A stretch of DNA of 64,000 nt. Origin: Hydra vulgaris (lineage: Eukaryota; Cnidaria; Hydrozoa; Anthoathecata; Hydridae). The notes under the pieces are model-generated. The model did no database searches. It worked only from the letters and a program-made list of their open reading frames with translations, and had not been told where the DNA came from. Made by a program: the position numbers and the translations under genes. This document shows positions 1-12,239 of the stretch, one piece after another (the first letter of the stretch is position 1; each line of letters starts with the position of its first letter). The stretch covers positions 70,396,001-70,460,000 of the forward strand of contig NC_088931.1 in NCBI RefSeq assembly GCF_038396675.1. The letters are read 5' to 3'.

Positions 1-965
1 ATGAAAAGATAAAGGGAATATAATAAACATATAGGGGAAGGAAAACATCTCAAACGTTTTGAAAACTGTCGATCACAAAACAACAATATTTTATCAATTT
101 GTTTTACTATAATGATTCATAGCCTGCATGATTGCCTGCAAGATTGCCTACATGGTTGCCTGCATGATTTTCAGTTTGCAAGTAGAAAAATATTTTTATA
201 AAAAATAAAATATAAAATTTATGAGTTTGTCATCTCGTCACTTGATCGGCTAAAGATGACTAACCATGCGTTTCCTGACTTTAACTTAAACATTTTTTAG
301 AAAAATTCTATACATAAAGTATCGCAAAACAATATCTCTAAAAAAGTTACATACGTAAAATACTACCCAAAAAACTCTAAAAAAGTTACGTAGAGTGTTC
401 CCCAAAAAACTTTTAAACCCAAAAAACTGAATTTCAACAGCTAAAATTAGTTATTTTTTTGTCGGTTTGAAGCACAAAATAAATATGATAGAAGTATAAA
501 GTAACTAACTGCCTTCAATTTCAACAGCTTGCCTGCTACCACAACACTATGTTTCAATTTGCACTCAAAATTTCCATTATGCGGTGCAAGATTAGCTGAT
601 GTTAAAAGTACGAAAATTACCTAAAACATTAGACATCTTAAAATACCGGATGAGTTTTATTTACACAAGGAATTAAAACCAAATGAATGTATTTGTTATT
701 AACTGATCAATAGCGTGTTAAAAAGTTTTTTTAGAAAAAAATCATTTTACTAAAATATCACACCCTCTTACTATGACAATAGCTCATTGATTTAAGTTTG
801 AAGTTTACGCATTTATCATGTTCGGCATTCAGTATTTACAAACCTGAAAAAATGGAAGGCATTTTAAATATAAAAAAAAACCCACCGCAGTCTAGAGCGG
901 TCAAGATTATTGTTTTGTAATGATTGAATAAAATTGATTCAATTTGACATAGTGCATTGCAAACG
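1..965. other. AT-rich DNA without recognisable gene
   Basis: No open frame here looks coding on either strand. The only structure is a short run of about 12-13-bp tandem units (core gcctgcatgatt) at 121-170 and two similar phrases around 340-390 containing aaaagttac. Confidence 0.6.
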
Positions 966-1199
<234 letters not shown>

Positions 1200-1375
1200 G
1201 AAAAAAATTTGTATTATAATCGTATATTGTATATAATCTATTCTGAAAAAAAATTAAATACCAAAAATGACTCTTTTCAAAACTTTTTTCTTTATAAATG
1301 ATACAGTTTTTCTTCTGTATAAACAGTAAAATTTTACCTTCTAAATATGTTTTAAAGTAAAACAATAATCATTTG

Positions 1376-1470
1376 TTGATGATGATGATTATGATGATGA
1401 CAATGTTTATGATGATGATGATAATGATGATGATGAAAAGATGACGATGATGATGATGACGGTGGCGATG
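1376..1470. repeat. Imperfect GAT/ATG trinucleotide repeat
   Basis: Irregular runs of gatgatgat interrupted by ac, at and aaag steps; a degenerate trinucleotide microsatellite. Confidence 0.8.
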
Positions 1471-1943
1471 ACTTAATAACTATAAAAAAAAAGAAAGAAA
1501 ATATTACGCCATAGTTGTTGATTTTAAAGAAAAACTTGTTAAACTATTCTAATCGCTTTGCATTGTAATATTTTTTTATATTCTTATCTTTACTAAGAGT
1601 TTTTTTGTCTTACATCCTTCCTTTCTAACATCGCTTTGATGCGACAGCTCCGTTAAAGTCGAGAAACTGTTTAAGTTAAATAGTTTTTTTCTGGGATTAA
1701 GAAATTGAATAGCTTGCGCTTGACTAAAAAGAGAAACTTAGCATGGGTACAACATCATACAACTTGCTTTAGTAGACTACAACAAGAGCAATTTAAATGC
1801 ACTCTTTATTTACCGCAGTTTTCTTTTGAGACAACAATTTTTTCATTTTTCTTCTTCATCTTCATTTTAAGTATCATTTTTTTATAAATATTAAAGATGC
1901 ATATTAAAAGTTTTTTGTATCATGTGACATAGCGTAGCAAGAA

Positions 1944-2315
1944 TTACATTTTGTAGCGACTTGTACAAGTCGTCAAACATAAAACACTTTTTGGTCTAAT
2001 ACATTTATCTAAAATATCTGCGCTCCATTTTGTTGATGATTTATAACATTGTATTATATCCAACTTGCATTTATGAAAACAGCTGACTTTTAATTGAGTG
2101 CATTCCTGTAGACATGCGTTTTTTTCTTTTTTGCACTTTAAAAACACCTCGTATCCAAATGATACCAAATATTGTGGACCCTCTGCTTGATGATCAGTGT
2201 TCAAACATACGTCGAACAAAGTTGAACAGTTGTGTTTGCATGAGGATGTTAGTGATAGAATCCCACCAAATAAGTAAAAGATAATACAAACAATGTAGCA
2301 AGCACGATTGTACAT
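1944..2315 (-). CDS. Small secreted cysteine-rich protein with two cysteine repeats
   Basis: A 123-residue open frame with a hydrophobic N-terminal signal-like segment (about residues 5-23) and a cysteine-rich mature part. The spacing is C-x3-C-x6-C, then C-x6-C-x3-C, then the pattern recurs as C-x3-C-x6-C and C-x7-C-x3-C, so the mature protein looks like two copies of a six-cysteine module. The same spacing, including a CST-x-FD-x-C core and CLQ-x-C, occurs in the protein at 13731-13976, which supports a real gene. No intron is obvious and the ATG is the first in frame. Function is not recognised; secretion and disulphide bonding are inferences, and nothing shows a venom role. A shortened pseudogene is possible. 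Confidence 0.6.
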   Translation of the reverse strand: MYNRACYIVCIIFYLFGGILSLTSSCKHNCSTLFDVCLNTDHQAEGPQYLVSFGYEVFLKCKKEKNACLQECTQLKVSCFHKCKLDIIQCYKSSTKWSADILDKCIRPKSVLCLTTCTSRYKM

Positions 2316-2319
2316 TTTG

Positions 2320-3401
2320 AATAGCTGAACAGTTTAAAACTAAATGCAGTTATAACTTTTTAATTGTTTTGACAACTAAGTTTAAAAACTTAAACTAAGT
2401 TTTGTCTAGCGAATTCGAGAAGGGAAATTATTAGGCAAAATATTTTAACGAAATATGATTGGTTCAAAGGATTTTTGTGACGACAAATATTTCAATATGC
2501 CATTAAAAAAATAACAAAATAAATTAGTTGAAACGTTATTTTTTATTATTCTCATAACAAAATCAAAGTTTAATTGGATTACGTTGATAAGTACAAGATA
2601 TGGGCCAATATCTTTAAATGAAAGTTATACGCCTGAATCAAAAATATTAAGGAGGCTGTCTATGAAATAAATTACGCAGTAAATTTAAAGTTGATCTTCA
2701 AATTTTATGCAAATTTATAGATAAATTTTTTTTGTTCTATAAAGGTTAATAATAGCTTTGAATCAAAATATTTAACAATTTAAAATTGTGATCCTTAACC
2801 CAATTTTCAAGAAAAGTCACACCCGTTTTCCTAATGTTATCTCTTTCTTTGTTAGTTTTACGGTAACTAAAGATCGCGTAACTGTCAAATTGCTTATTCA
2901 AAATTTTCAAACTACATAAGAAAAAAGTAAATTATCATCAAATTAAAGAAAAATTTTATCTGTACTTTTGCTCGTTGCCAAGGAAAATCGAACGGTTGTA
3001 CTATTTTTTTATACTATCGAGAATTGACATAAAAAAAGAAACACTTTGTAAACAATCTAAAAAAAATTGTGATTATTATAATCACAATTATTTACTGATT
3101 ATAATTATTTTACGAAGAGATAAAATCTGACGCAAAAAATTTGTCATCTTTTTTTTTTTTTAAACTATACAAATAATGCTCGATTAAGGTGGTCGACGAC
3201 AAATAATAAGTTTAAAAAAAAACTGTGTCAAAGGATTATTGTATATACGTCTATCGGTAGATAACAAATGCGAAAAATTTATTTGAAGAAACTAACACAA
3301 TGTAATCACCTTAAAAACATTTATGAATTTTGTATTGTCATTTTAGACCATAGTTTACAGTAACTTAAATTAATGATGTTGTTAAATAAGTAAAATACTT
3401 T
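2320..3401. other. AT-rich DNA without recognisable gene
   Basis: No coding-like frame. A small perfect hairpin (attgtgattattataatcacaat core) lies near 3064-3090. Confidence 0.5.
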
Positions 3402-3498
3402 ACGACAGCTTTACGAGCGTTATTAACGACAGCTTTACGAGCGTTATTAACGACAGCTTTACGAGCGTTATTAACGACAGCTTTGAGAGCGTTATTGA
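3402..3498. repeat. 24-bp tandem repeat, four copies
   Basis: Four consecutive units with core cgacagctttacgagcgtta; the last copy has diverged (tttgagagcg). Confidence 0.9.
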
Positions 3499-3499
3499 T

Positions 3500-5439
3500 T
3501 CGAAATTTGGTTGTTATAGTTATTAAGAACATCAAAAATTCCTTTAATATTGTCGTTTTACTCTTTACAAAATAAAATATTAAGTATCTAGAATTTGTTG
3601 GTAATTAGATTTACAAAAAAATTGGACAATCACTTTTAATCGACAAGAAAAAATGTTGCATGTTTACATGTACGCATATTGAATCACGCAACACATGTAA
3701 AAAATTTTTTTATCAAAAATACATGTAAGCCTATTTTATATCGCGAATCACATTTAATCAAGTTTTATATCACAACATGAATGTACATTATACATAGGAT
3801 TTTCGAAAACCATTAAAATGCCTGCCCGGATACCCATCAAACGGATGGGTTAACAGGTATCCGTTTAAAAAAAAAAAAATCTTTTAAAAGTTATACTTAT
3901 AAACAATCAATAAAACTTTTCATTCAATGATCTCATTTGTTTTTTTGTTATACCTGGTTTTTTTTCGCTATATATCTAAATTTTATTTTATTTTAAGTGC
4001 CCTTGTTACACAAGTTTCAATTACGGTTTAGAATTGCTAGCATCTCCACAAAGGCTTGACGGTTTTTCAAAACCATTTTGAAAAAGCCAGTTTTTATTAT
4101 AAATTTGACACATTCAAATATTGGTTTTTAAAATACAAAAACCAGCTTTTAATTAAAAGACTATAATATAATAAAATAATTAACGAAAGAAATCAGTAAC
4201 ACCTGGACCTTCCTCTTCTTCTAAAGAACATATGAATATTTAAAGTTTTATAAAAGTGAAAAAAGGTAACTTACAAGAAATCAAATCAAAACTTGCAGTA
4301 ATGGATGGGTTTTCTATTAGTTAAACTACCAATAGCTCATTTATACAAAATTTCTTCAATAACGAGGATATTTATTACCAAAAAACAACTTTAGAGTAAT
4401 GCGTTATAAAACGAGGACAAACTTGAAATTATTACGGAATTAGATTTAATAAAAGTATTTGGGAAATAATTTTTAATAGCTTTAGACAAGTGTACAGGCA
4501 AAAGAAATAGTAGATGTTTAAACATTAATATACACCATTTAGCAAAAGATTTTAGTCTTGGGATTAGTTTCAATAACTGGTTCCCGTAATGCTCAGAGAA
4601 CATCAGAAATAGTATCTGGAAGACTTAAAAATTTCAACTTGAATCTAAAAACTGATTTAGCTGCGCCATCATAAGATGGTGTTCCAATCATCACAAAATT
4701 CGATATATTATCATGTATAATTAATCACTGGAGTGGATTCAACATTTTATTTTCAAACAGGGTTTAAAAATATAATGTTAAACTTCAAGTAGGGTTTAAA
4801 AATAAAATGTTAAATCCACCAACATTTTATTTTCTAAACAGCTGGGGGTAGGGATAACAAATTTTATATAGTCATAATTTTTGGACCCTGAGAGATTGTA
4901 CGATGAAACTTAAAATTATTGAGGAATAAGTTTTGTCAAGAAAAAATTTATTAACTTGTTGCTCTCACATTTGGGGCAGGTGGGCAAAAAGTTTTGGGAT
5001 TTTTTTATCCCAAGCTCCAATCGTTGCTATTTTTTGCAAATCATCTTTATTCGACATAAGTATAAATATATAAGTATTTAGAGTTTACTCCATGTCTGGA
5101 AGTTAGCTCCTTGTCCGGAAGTTATCTCAAACGCCAAGAAATACTGGATTCGCTCCTGATAAATCAACTATGCTTTTCACACGCAATTTATTTTAGCCGT
5201 TACTGATGTATTTTATAAATACAGATAATTGGTTGAAACTAAACTCCAAGTAAATGTTTAAGGTAAGGAACCAGAAGATGCAGATAAATATGAAAATTAT
5301 GAAAACCTTATTTTTTATGTTTGTAACCAAGAACATCTTCTTCCTATTTTGTCTGGCAATTACGAACAACCAGTTTCACAAATCAGAGAATTTTTTAAGT
5401 TTTTTCAAAAATCTCAAGTAAGAAACAAGTTATTCAAAA
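3500..5439. other. AT-rich DNA without recognisable gene
   Basis: No supported gene. A phrase around acattttattttc and gggtttaaaaat occurs twice between 4745 and 4840, a minor local duplication. A short inverted pair (ggatacc / ggtatcc) lies near 3825-3865. Confidence 0.5.
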
Positions 5440-5441
5440 TA

Positions 5442-6754
5442 CAGGGTGATTTAATCAAAAGTATAAACTTTAAATTAACATAATTAATTTTTTTATTGCA
5501 AATACATTACATGCGATAGTACATTTTAAAGCTCATTAAAAAAGAAATTTAATGGTAATAATTTCAAAAAAATTAAAATAACAGCATAGCCATGAGATAC
5601 GATTTTCAAAAACGCATATTTTTAACAAAAAAAATGGTCGAGTTGAAGAACGTAAGTCTGGTTCAGAGAGCTTATAGAAGTAAATTTAAGAACAGACCAT
5701 GTCCAACGGCAACAGCTATCACAAAATTATCTAAAAAATTTGATGCAACCGGAACAATACTTGACTTGCCACCAAAACCGAGGAATAAGCGAGACATTCG
5801 AATTAATGCCAGAAATAAGCTGAAAGTAGTCTTCTTCGAAGATCCTACATTGTCGATCAGAAAAGCCTCAGTTGATGTTGAAATTTCATACAGCCTTTGC
5901 CGTGATATTCTTCTCAAAGATTTACTTATCAAACCGTATAAATACCAGAGTGCTCATCAACTATTGCCACTTGATTATGAAAAAAGGGTCATTTTTGCTC
6001 AATGGTGGCTGGACTTGGAAAAAGATGTTCACAAATGGTTGATCACTACATATGAAGCCTATTTTTACCTTACTGAGTCGATCAACAAGCAAAATAACAG
6101 AATGTGGCTGAATGAGATACCTGAGTATTGGATAGAGAAACCGTTGCACGATGCGAAAGTTTTGGTTTGGTGTGCCATTTCCTGCCGAAAAATCTACGGA
6201 CCCTACTTTTTCGAAGGAACGGTAAATCAGCACAATTACCTGGATATGCTTAAAATTTTTTTCTGGCCTAAGCACTATAGAGTTGAGAGTCACAAAAAAT
6301 ACTACTTTCAACTAGATGGGGCTACTCCGCATACAGCTAATATGGTTCAAGAGTGGTTACAAAGTAAATTTGGGGAGAAATTCATTACCAAGCAACAATG
6401 GCCTCCACGATCACCAGACCTCAATCCATGTGATTATTTCCTATGGGGTTATCTTAAGTCTAAAGTTTATAAGCCATTACCGAAGACTTTGGATGATTTA
6501 AAAGAGAACATCACGAGACAAATCCAAAAAAAAACACTTCGGCTTTGGAATCAACGTTTTTGAATTTTACAAAAAGATGTCATTTATTAATTGAAAAAAA
6601 TGGAGGTCATATTGACAAAAAAATAAAAAATAAATTCTTATCACTCAATTTCATTTTAATTTATCTTTAAAATGGTGTATCGGACTTAATAATTCGATTT
6701 GATCTACAATTTTTCTTCAATTTTAAAGTTTATACTTTTGATTAAATCACCCTG
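5442..6754 (+). mobile_element. Mariner-like DNA transposon, complete ends, dead transposase
   Basis: Terminal inverted repeats start cagggtgatttaatcaaaag at 5442 and end with the complement at 6754, about 31 bp matching almost perfectly. TA dinucleotides at 5440-5441 and 6755-6756 form the target-site duplication expected of the Tc1/mariner superfamily. The 1313-bp interior carries one transposase frame (5592-6563). Confidence 0.92.
5592..6563 (+). pseudogene. Mariner-like transposase, catalytic Asp lost, C-terminus frameshifted
   Basis: The 323-residue frame has an N-terminal helix-turn-helix region (about residues 1-100) followed by a DDD-type RNase H-like domain. The second catalytic Asp is D242 in QLDGATPHTA, and the third lies in SPDLNPCDYFLWG, about 38 residues later. 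At the position of the first catalytic Asp the frame reads TTYEAYFYL, with Tyr (codon TAT at 6051) where family members carry Asp. The reading frame also stops early: the family-like tail RCHLLIEKNGGHID is found just downstream in another frame. The protein should therefore be inactive. The element is otherwise little decayed, suggesting fairly recent death or mobilisation in trans. Confidence 0.88.
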
Positions 6755-6756
6755 TA

Positions 6757-7489
6757 CATCAGTATAGATACAGGAATGAGCGTAAATAAATGCAACAACT
6801 GACATTTAGCGTTTCGGTATATAAACATTTGCACAAATAAATTAATGGATTTTTGCTAGGTCAAGCTTTAGAATTTATTGTCATATTAAATATATGCAAA
6901 ATATGGACCAGTTAAAAGGACATTTGATTAAAATCTCACTATGTTAAAGAGTTGGTTTTTAGATGTTGGTTTTGTGTTAACACAAAAAGAATTAACAACT
7001 AGTCTTTACATAAAAAATTTTTTAGTTTCAAGTTAATAAAGATGTTCTAAATTTTTTAATGGTTATAGGAACAAAATAGCTCTCACAATAGTTTCATTTA
7101 CGTGAATGGAAGTTTTAAAAGTAGCAAGGTGTTTACTTTCTCATCAAAATTTATTAAGGAGTATAAATGCAGTTGATAAAAAACTCTGCGTGGCATTATT
7201 TTGATTCAGATGCATAAATTCAAAACGAAACAAATAATCGCATAGTTTATTTTTGACTTAATTATTGAATTTTTATTTTCTAGATCTTTTTATGCTTTGT
7301 GTCTGTGAGTCAAATATTTTTTATATTTTGATTCACAGAAAATTGGTTATACCGTTTGCAATCAAAGTTGATGTAAAATGAGAACTTAAAGCTAAAAAAA
7401 AAATTATTTATTAAAAAATGTTTAGAAAGACATTTATCACATTTTTATTAATTAATAATAAGTTGCTCAAGAAATATATTCAAGTGGTC
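6757..7489. other. AT-rich DNA without recognisable gene
   Basis: Nothing coding or strongly repetitive was seen. Confidence 0.5.
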
Positions 7490-8285
7490 TAAAAATAGCG
7501 CTCGGGCATCTTATTCTACACCTTCTTCATAGCAGTCTTCAGGGAGTTGATACTGTTGTGGGAACGTTGACAGCCCCTTGACTCTTCATGGAACCAGATT
7601 CAATAGTCAAATGGTAACAAAATTTAGAAATCTGGACGGCTGTAACTCTTTTGAACAGTGTTTTGGCAGGTTCGATTAGAGCCACCTTATGGTCTTAAGG
7701 GATGTATATAATGGTGCTCTATCTCGCTGGAACATAACATTGTTGTCTGGAGAGTATTGGGAATAAATCTAGGGTTGTCTTTCTGATCAGATTTACTGAA
7801 AACTGAAAGTACTTTAAGACCAGCAGAAGAAACCAGGCCAAAAATTATAATTATACGTAACATACTCTGAGACTGTTTTGACTAGTCGATGACTAATAAA
7901 AAGAAGGTGGTTGTTGCTTTTCAAGAGGCTCTAAGGTTTCTTTGATTTTTGAAATCAGAAAACCAGGTGATTCTTAATCTTGACTTTGTCTTAAGATTCT
8001 TTCTGAGCACGTTTCTGATAGTGTACTCACACACTGAGAACTTTTTCTCATTAATTTTATTGGATTCCGAAAAATTCGATCCTTGATAGCATTGATCAAT
8101 TGAAGAGTTCAAACTGAGATCTTTATATTACTTCCAAGTTTCCTCTTAACGCAATCAGTATTTTGAAAACTTTTAATCACAGTGTAGACAGTACTTCAAG
8201 ATTTATTTAGCATCTTGGAAATGTCTTGGGGCGTGGTGTCATTTATGACCAGGTCAACTATTAGTTTATTTTTAGTACTCATTTA
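7490..8285 (-). pseudogene. Decayed Tc1-like transposase
   Basis: Reading leftward from about 8283, the frame begins MSTKNKLIVDLVIN and continues through a helix-turn-helix phrase (DISKMLNKS, then STVYTVIK) and CVKRKLGS, which is the N-terminal DNA-binding arrangement of Tc1-like transposases. Stops interrupt it at once, and the fragment at 7921-8112 is a frameshifted continuation. The catalytic domain (7490-7900) is only faintly recognisable. I could not find terminal inverted repeats. It is an old relic with no coding capacity. Confidence 0.6.
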
Positions 8286-8289
8286 CACT

Positions 8290-9416
8290 TTTTAGATATT
8301 TCTTTGGTTTATTTTTATTTTCGAAGTTTTTTACAACAACAATAACAAACTATGTTATTTGCGGTCGCATACGGTACTTGAAAACAAAGATTGCTATTTC
8401 TTTGATATACGTTTTGCGCAATATCTATAATATTTTGGCTATGTGCTTGAAAACATAATACAAACGCGTAGACTCATTTAATTAATATTATCAGTGTTTA
8501 TTGGTTATTGTTATAAATCTTTGATTATGCGTTGAGGTAATGTTAGTCGCAAAATCATTGAAAACGCCGATCCATTGTCTAAAAGTAGAATCACGCTTTT
8601 TTCTCACGTTATTTATTTTTATAAATAATTATTAAAAATAAATACAAATATAGCATTCTATTTATTTAAGAAATTACTAAAAAAGTATATACACAAAGTA
8701 TATACGGTTTCTTGTTGTTGCGACTGTCCAATCTAGGGGCGTATTGAATAGACAAATATTTTTTTTTTTACTGACGAAATAAATAAACTAAATCTAACCA
8801 ATTAGCAATGCAATACAATTTAAAATCTTCATTTAGGCCGGTCCATTATCAAACAAATAATTTGTTATTATGTACCAATTATTTTTATATAACTTGAGAG
8901 AGTAATAGAGACTACTTAAGAGAATATTTGAGCGAATTTGATACTAAATTTAAAAATCACTTTCATTTTTAAATTAAATGACGTATAAAAAAGCCATTCT
9001 ACTTTGCTTATAATTTCTATTGCAGTAAATCTTTAAAAAGGGTTAAAATCAAAAAGTTATTTTAAATTTTCTATAGTTAATTTGTAAGATGAATTTAAGT
9101 TTTTGATAAAAGTTAAGAATGAAACAAATTTTCACAAATATTAATATTGTAATCTTGAGAATACAATTTTCAATCAACTTAGCAGCTGAACAAAAAGAAA
9201 TTGATAATTTTTATTTTATTTCGCATTATTTAGATTTTTTTTTTTTTGGTTAACATTAAAAGAGGTGCTATTTTATTTTTAGTTATTCTCTTAATATCCA
9301 TATGATCTAACACCAAATTTTATATTATTTACGTTAATTAATTTTATTTTATTTTACTATAAAATGATTTTCATTGGATTCATGTTATTGAAAGCTTGGT
9401 ATTAAAATCAACCGCT
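8290..9416. other. AT-rich DNA without recognisable gene
   Basis: No supported gene or clear repeat. Confidence 0.5.
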
Positions 9417-9489
9417 TTTTTTAGAAGGACCACCTAAAGTTTTTTTTAGAAGGACCACCTAAAGTTTTTTTTATAAGGACCACCTAAAA
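9417..9489. repeat. Short tandem repeat, three copies
   Basis: Three units containing aaggaccacctaaa separated by T-runs; unit length about 26-29 bp. Confidence 0.85.
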
Positions 9490-9950
9490 CGACTTCTACA
9501 AAAAGATCATTTTATACCGATAATTATTTTAATACATATTACCAGATATTTCTGATTGATGTGATTAGATGTGATTGATGTGATTAGATACATGTAAACG
9601 ATTTGAACAACGCCAATGCACTTTAGAACACATTACTAAAACAATTTTTATAATGTATGCTAAAATAATAATTTTATTATGTTTAAAAAATTATCACTTT
9701 TTGACTGTTTAAAGTATTTTTAACTTTAAAATATTACAAAAACTACCTCAAAAGGGCTATTGTTTAATCATATCAACCATTTTAGGTTGATGAAATAAAC
9801 AAAACAGTCAACGTGCGTGATAAACTTTGTAACGGGTGATGCGGAAGTTATCGGACAAAATAAAAACGCCAATAACTTATTTATAAATAAAAAAACAAAC
9901 TGCTATTATATTTTTTTTAAATAAAGCATTTATCTTTTAATAAAAATATA

Positions 9951-10676
9951 TTATTTTTTATATGAAAAAACACCACCATCTGCAATTGATCTCAACTTTG
10001 CTCTGACGCCTTTCATATGCGACTGTAAAAAGTTTAAATCAATTTCTTGTAGTTTTAGTTTAATGCAATCAATCAAAACTTGCTCTGTTGAAACTTGCCA
10101 ATCTCCCTCGAAAACCTTCTGTGCCAAATGTCCCCAAAAATTTTCAATTGGTCGTGCTTGAGGCACATTTGGGGGATTGGATTCTTTATCAACGTAATAG
10201 ACATATTGGTCCATCCAATTTAGAGAATCTTTAGAATAATGAGAACTTGCTAAATCTGGCCAAAATAAATAGTTAAAGTCTCCATGATACTTGGGAATAA
10301 ATGGAAGAAGTCGTTTTTTTAAACATTCATTAATATAGATTGATGAATTGATTGCTACGGCCTTGGAAGTGCGAAACAATGGCTCGGACATACCACGGTC
10401 AGATATGGCTGTCCACATTAATAATTTTTTTGGAAATTTCTCTTTTCCTATAAAACGAACACTTTCTGGGCATGTATTTTTGTTGTTTGTGTAGTAGCCA
10501 GAATTTCCAGCCAAGTTGTCTCCTGCATAACAAAAATATTTTTCGTCATCAATGACTAGAAGCGATTTTGTGTTATAGAGTTGGTTAACTAGTTTCCTGC
10601 TTCTTTTCTTTGCCTTTATTTGTTGTTCTATAGTGTATTTTGGAGTCTTTTCACGTTTTCTATATTTAATATTCAT
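9951..10676 (-). pseudogene. DD36E transposase, catalytic part
   Basis: A 241-residue frame holding the DDE domain. The first Asp is in VIDDEKYF, the second in FWPDLASSHYS, and the Glu in PQARPIENFWG, with 36 residues between the second Asp and the Glu. That spacing fits the DD36E (Incomer-type) group of Tc1/mariner. All three catalytic residues are present. The natural start is upstream: the DNA-binding half is in another frame (10666-11001), and the two join across a run of A residues near 10672, where a one-base slip would explain the break. The gene is one indel from being complete, so this is a young copy. Confidence 0.85.
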
Positions 10677-11001
10677 TTTTTAACTGACGACCAATTGTCG
10701 ATTGATTTACACCGAATTTAATACCTATTTTTCTCTGACTGACCCCTTTTCTATTGTTGACAAGTCTCGTTAATTCTGCTTTCTTTTCTCTAGTCCAGGA
10801 TGTCGGACAACCAGGGTGCTTTCTATCAGAAAACAATTGAACAGTTTCAAGTCTTTTTAGGTTATCATATATTGTACTTCGAGCAAATCCTTCCTTTTCA
10901 AAATGATTTACGATTTTTTTTTTTTTTATATTAGGTTTATTTACAAAAAACATTTTTAGTCGCTTTCGAAAAGATTCTCGTTTAGCTGCATTTAACCTCA
11001 T
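10666..11001 (-). pseudogene. DD36E transposase, N-terminal DNA-binding part
   Basis: About 111 residues starting MRLNAAKRESFRKRL at 11001; the open frame extends further upstream, but this Met fits the family start. It contains two helix-turn-helix-like segments (around GFARSTIYDNLKR and VSQRKIGIKFGVNQSTI), the bipartite paired-like domain that binds the inverted repeats. It ends just after QLKNEY where the A-run frameshift separates it from the catalytic half. Confidence 0.85.
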
Positions 11002-11138
11002 TTTACCACAAAAACTGATTATTATACTCAAATAATAATCAGTTTTTGTGATAAAATCAAAGATAAACCCCAAAAACTAATTATTATGCTCAAATAATGA
11101 AATTAGGATTTGTCCGATAACTTCTGCATCACCCGTTA

Positions 11139-11941
11139 CTTGTCCTTTAACGTAGATAAGAATAAATCTAACACATAATATAAGTTAGTCTTCGTTCTCA
11201 GTCATTATTTAAAAATGGTCTTAAAGTAAAAAAATAAAATTACAATGTAAAAACTTTGTTTTGTGATTTAATAATGGCTGCAATTTAATATCTTTTCCAT
11301 TTAATGCTGACTTTTTCTGCTGACTAAAATTTATACGGTTTAATAAATTATCATTCAGTATTAAAAATATAATTCAATTTATTAAATAAAGACATCCTGG
11401 GGTATTTAAAAAAGGGTGATGAGTCATCAGACCTAAAAAAGAACTGTTGAAGACCTGATAAGCTAATATGTTTGTAAAATAATCTTTATTTGACTGATTG
11501 CTACATTTTGGTTTTTTTAGCATAAAAGGTGTCGATCAAATAAACCAGACTAAAAGCTAAGCTTCTGAAACCTTTATAATAAACTACAATTAGCGATTAG
11601 AAGAATTAATGATGAAGTTAATAATAATAAAAAAAGTCGCCAAAAAAAAATTTTAAACAACTATCAACGGATATGCCTATATCTTGTTTATTACATTTTT
11701 AGCAAACAGCTTTAATATTATTATAGTATATAAATTTTGTAATTCTACAATGTTTTAGTATCTCATAGTATTTTTTTTTAAATTTATTATTGTATAAGGG
11801 TTGGTCTATTGATCCAAAATTAAACTTGTGTTGCTTGATGCAAAGGAAATTATTTAATAATTTCAAAATAGTATAAGTATTTACTGACGGCTGTATATTT
11901 ATGTACATAGTTGAAAACTTGCGGCTATTATTTGGTAACCA
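11139..11941. other. AT-rich DNA without recognisable gene
   Basis: No supported gene. Confidence 0.5.
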
Positions 11942-11943
11942 TG

Positions 11944-11977
<34 letters not shown>

Positions 11978-12207
11978 TGTATGTATGTATGTATGTATGT
12001 ATGTATGTATGTATGTATGTATGTATGTATGTATGTATGTATGTATGTATGTATGTATGTATGTATGTATGTATGTATGTATGTATGTATGTATGTATGT
12101 ATGTATGTATGTATGTATGTATGTATGTATGTATGTATGTATGTATGTATGTATGTATGTATGTATGTATGTATGTATGTATGTATGTATGTATGTATGT
12201 ATGTATG

Positions 12208-12237
<30 letters not shown>
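11942..12237. repeat. (ATGT)n tetranucleotide microsatellite
   Basis: About 73 near-perfect copies of atgt over roughly 295 bp. All MYVCMYVC translations are artefacts of the repeat. Confidence 0.98.

Positions 12238-12239
<2 letters not shown>

Larger units (their letters stand above)
9832..11136 (-). mobile_element. Tc1/mariner element of DD36E type, complete ends
   Basis: The ends are inverted repeats (acgggtgatgcggaagttat at the left; the right end differs at one base over the same stretch) flanked by TA at 9830-9831 and 11137-11138. The 1305-bp interior encodes a transposase on the minus strand, split by one frameshift. A small tandem duplication (cccaaaaactaattattatg-like) lies between the transposase start and the right end. 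Confidence 0.92.

Noticed and set aside
4391..4603. 70-aa minus-strand frame
   Set aside because: AT-driven composition, no motif or neighbouring support.
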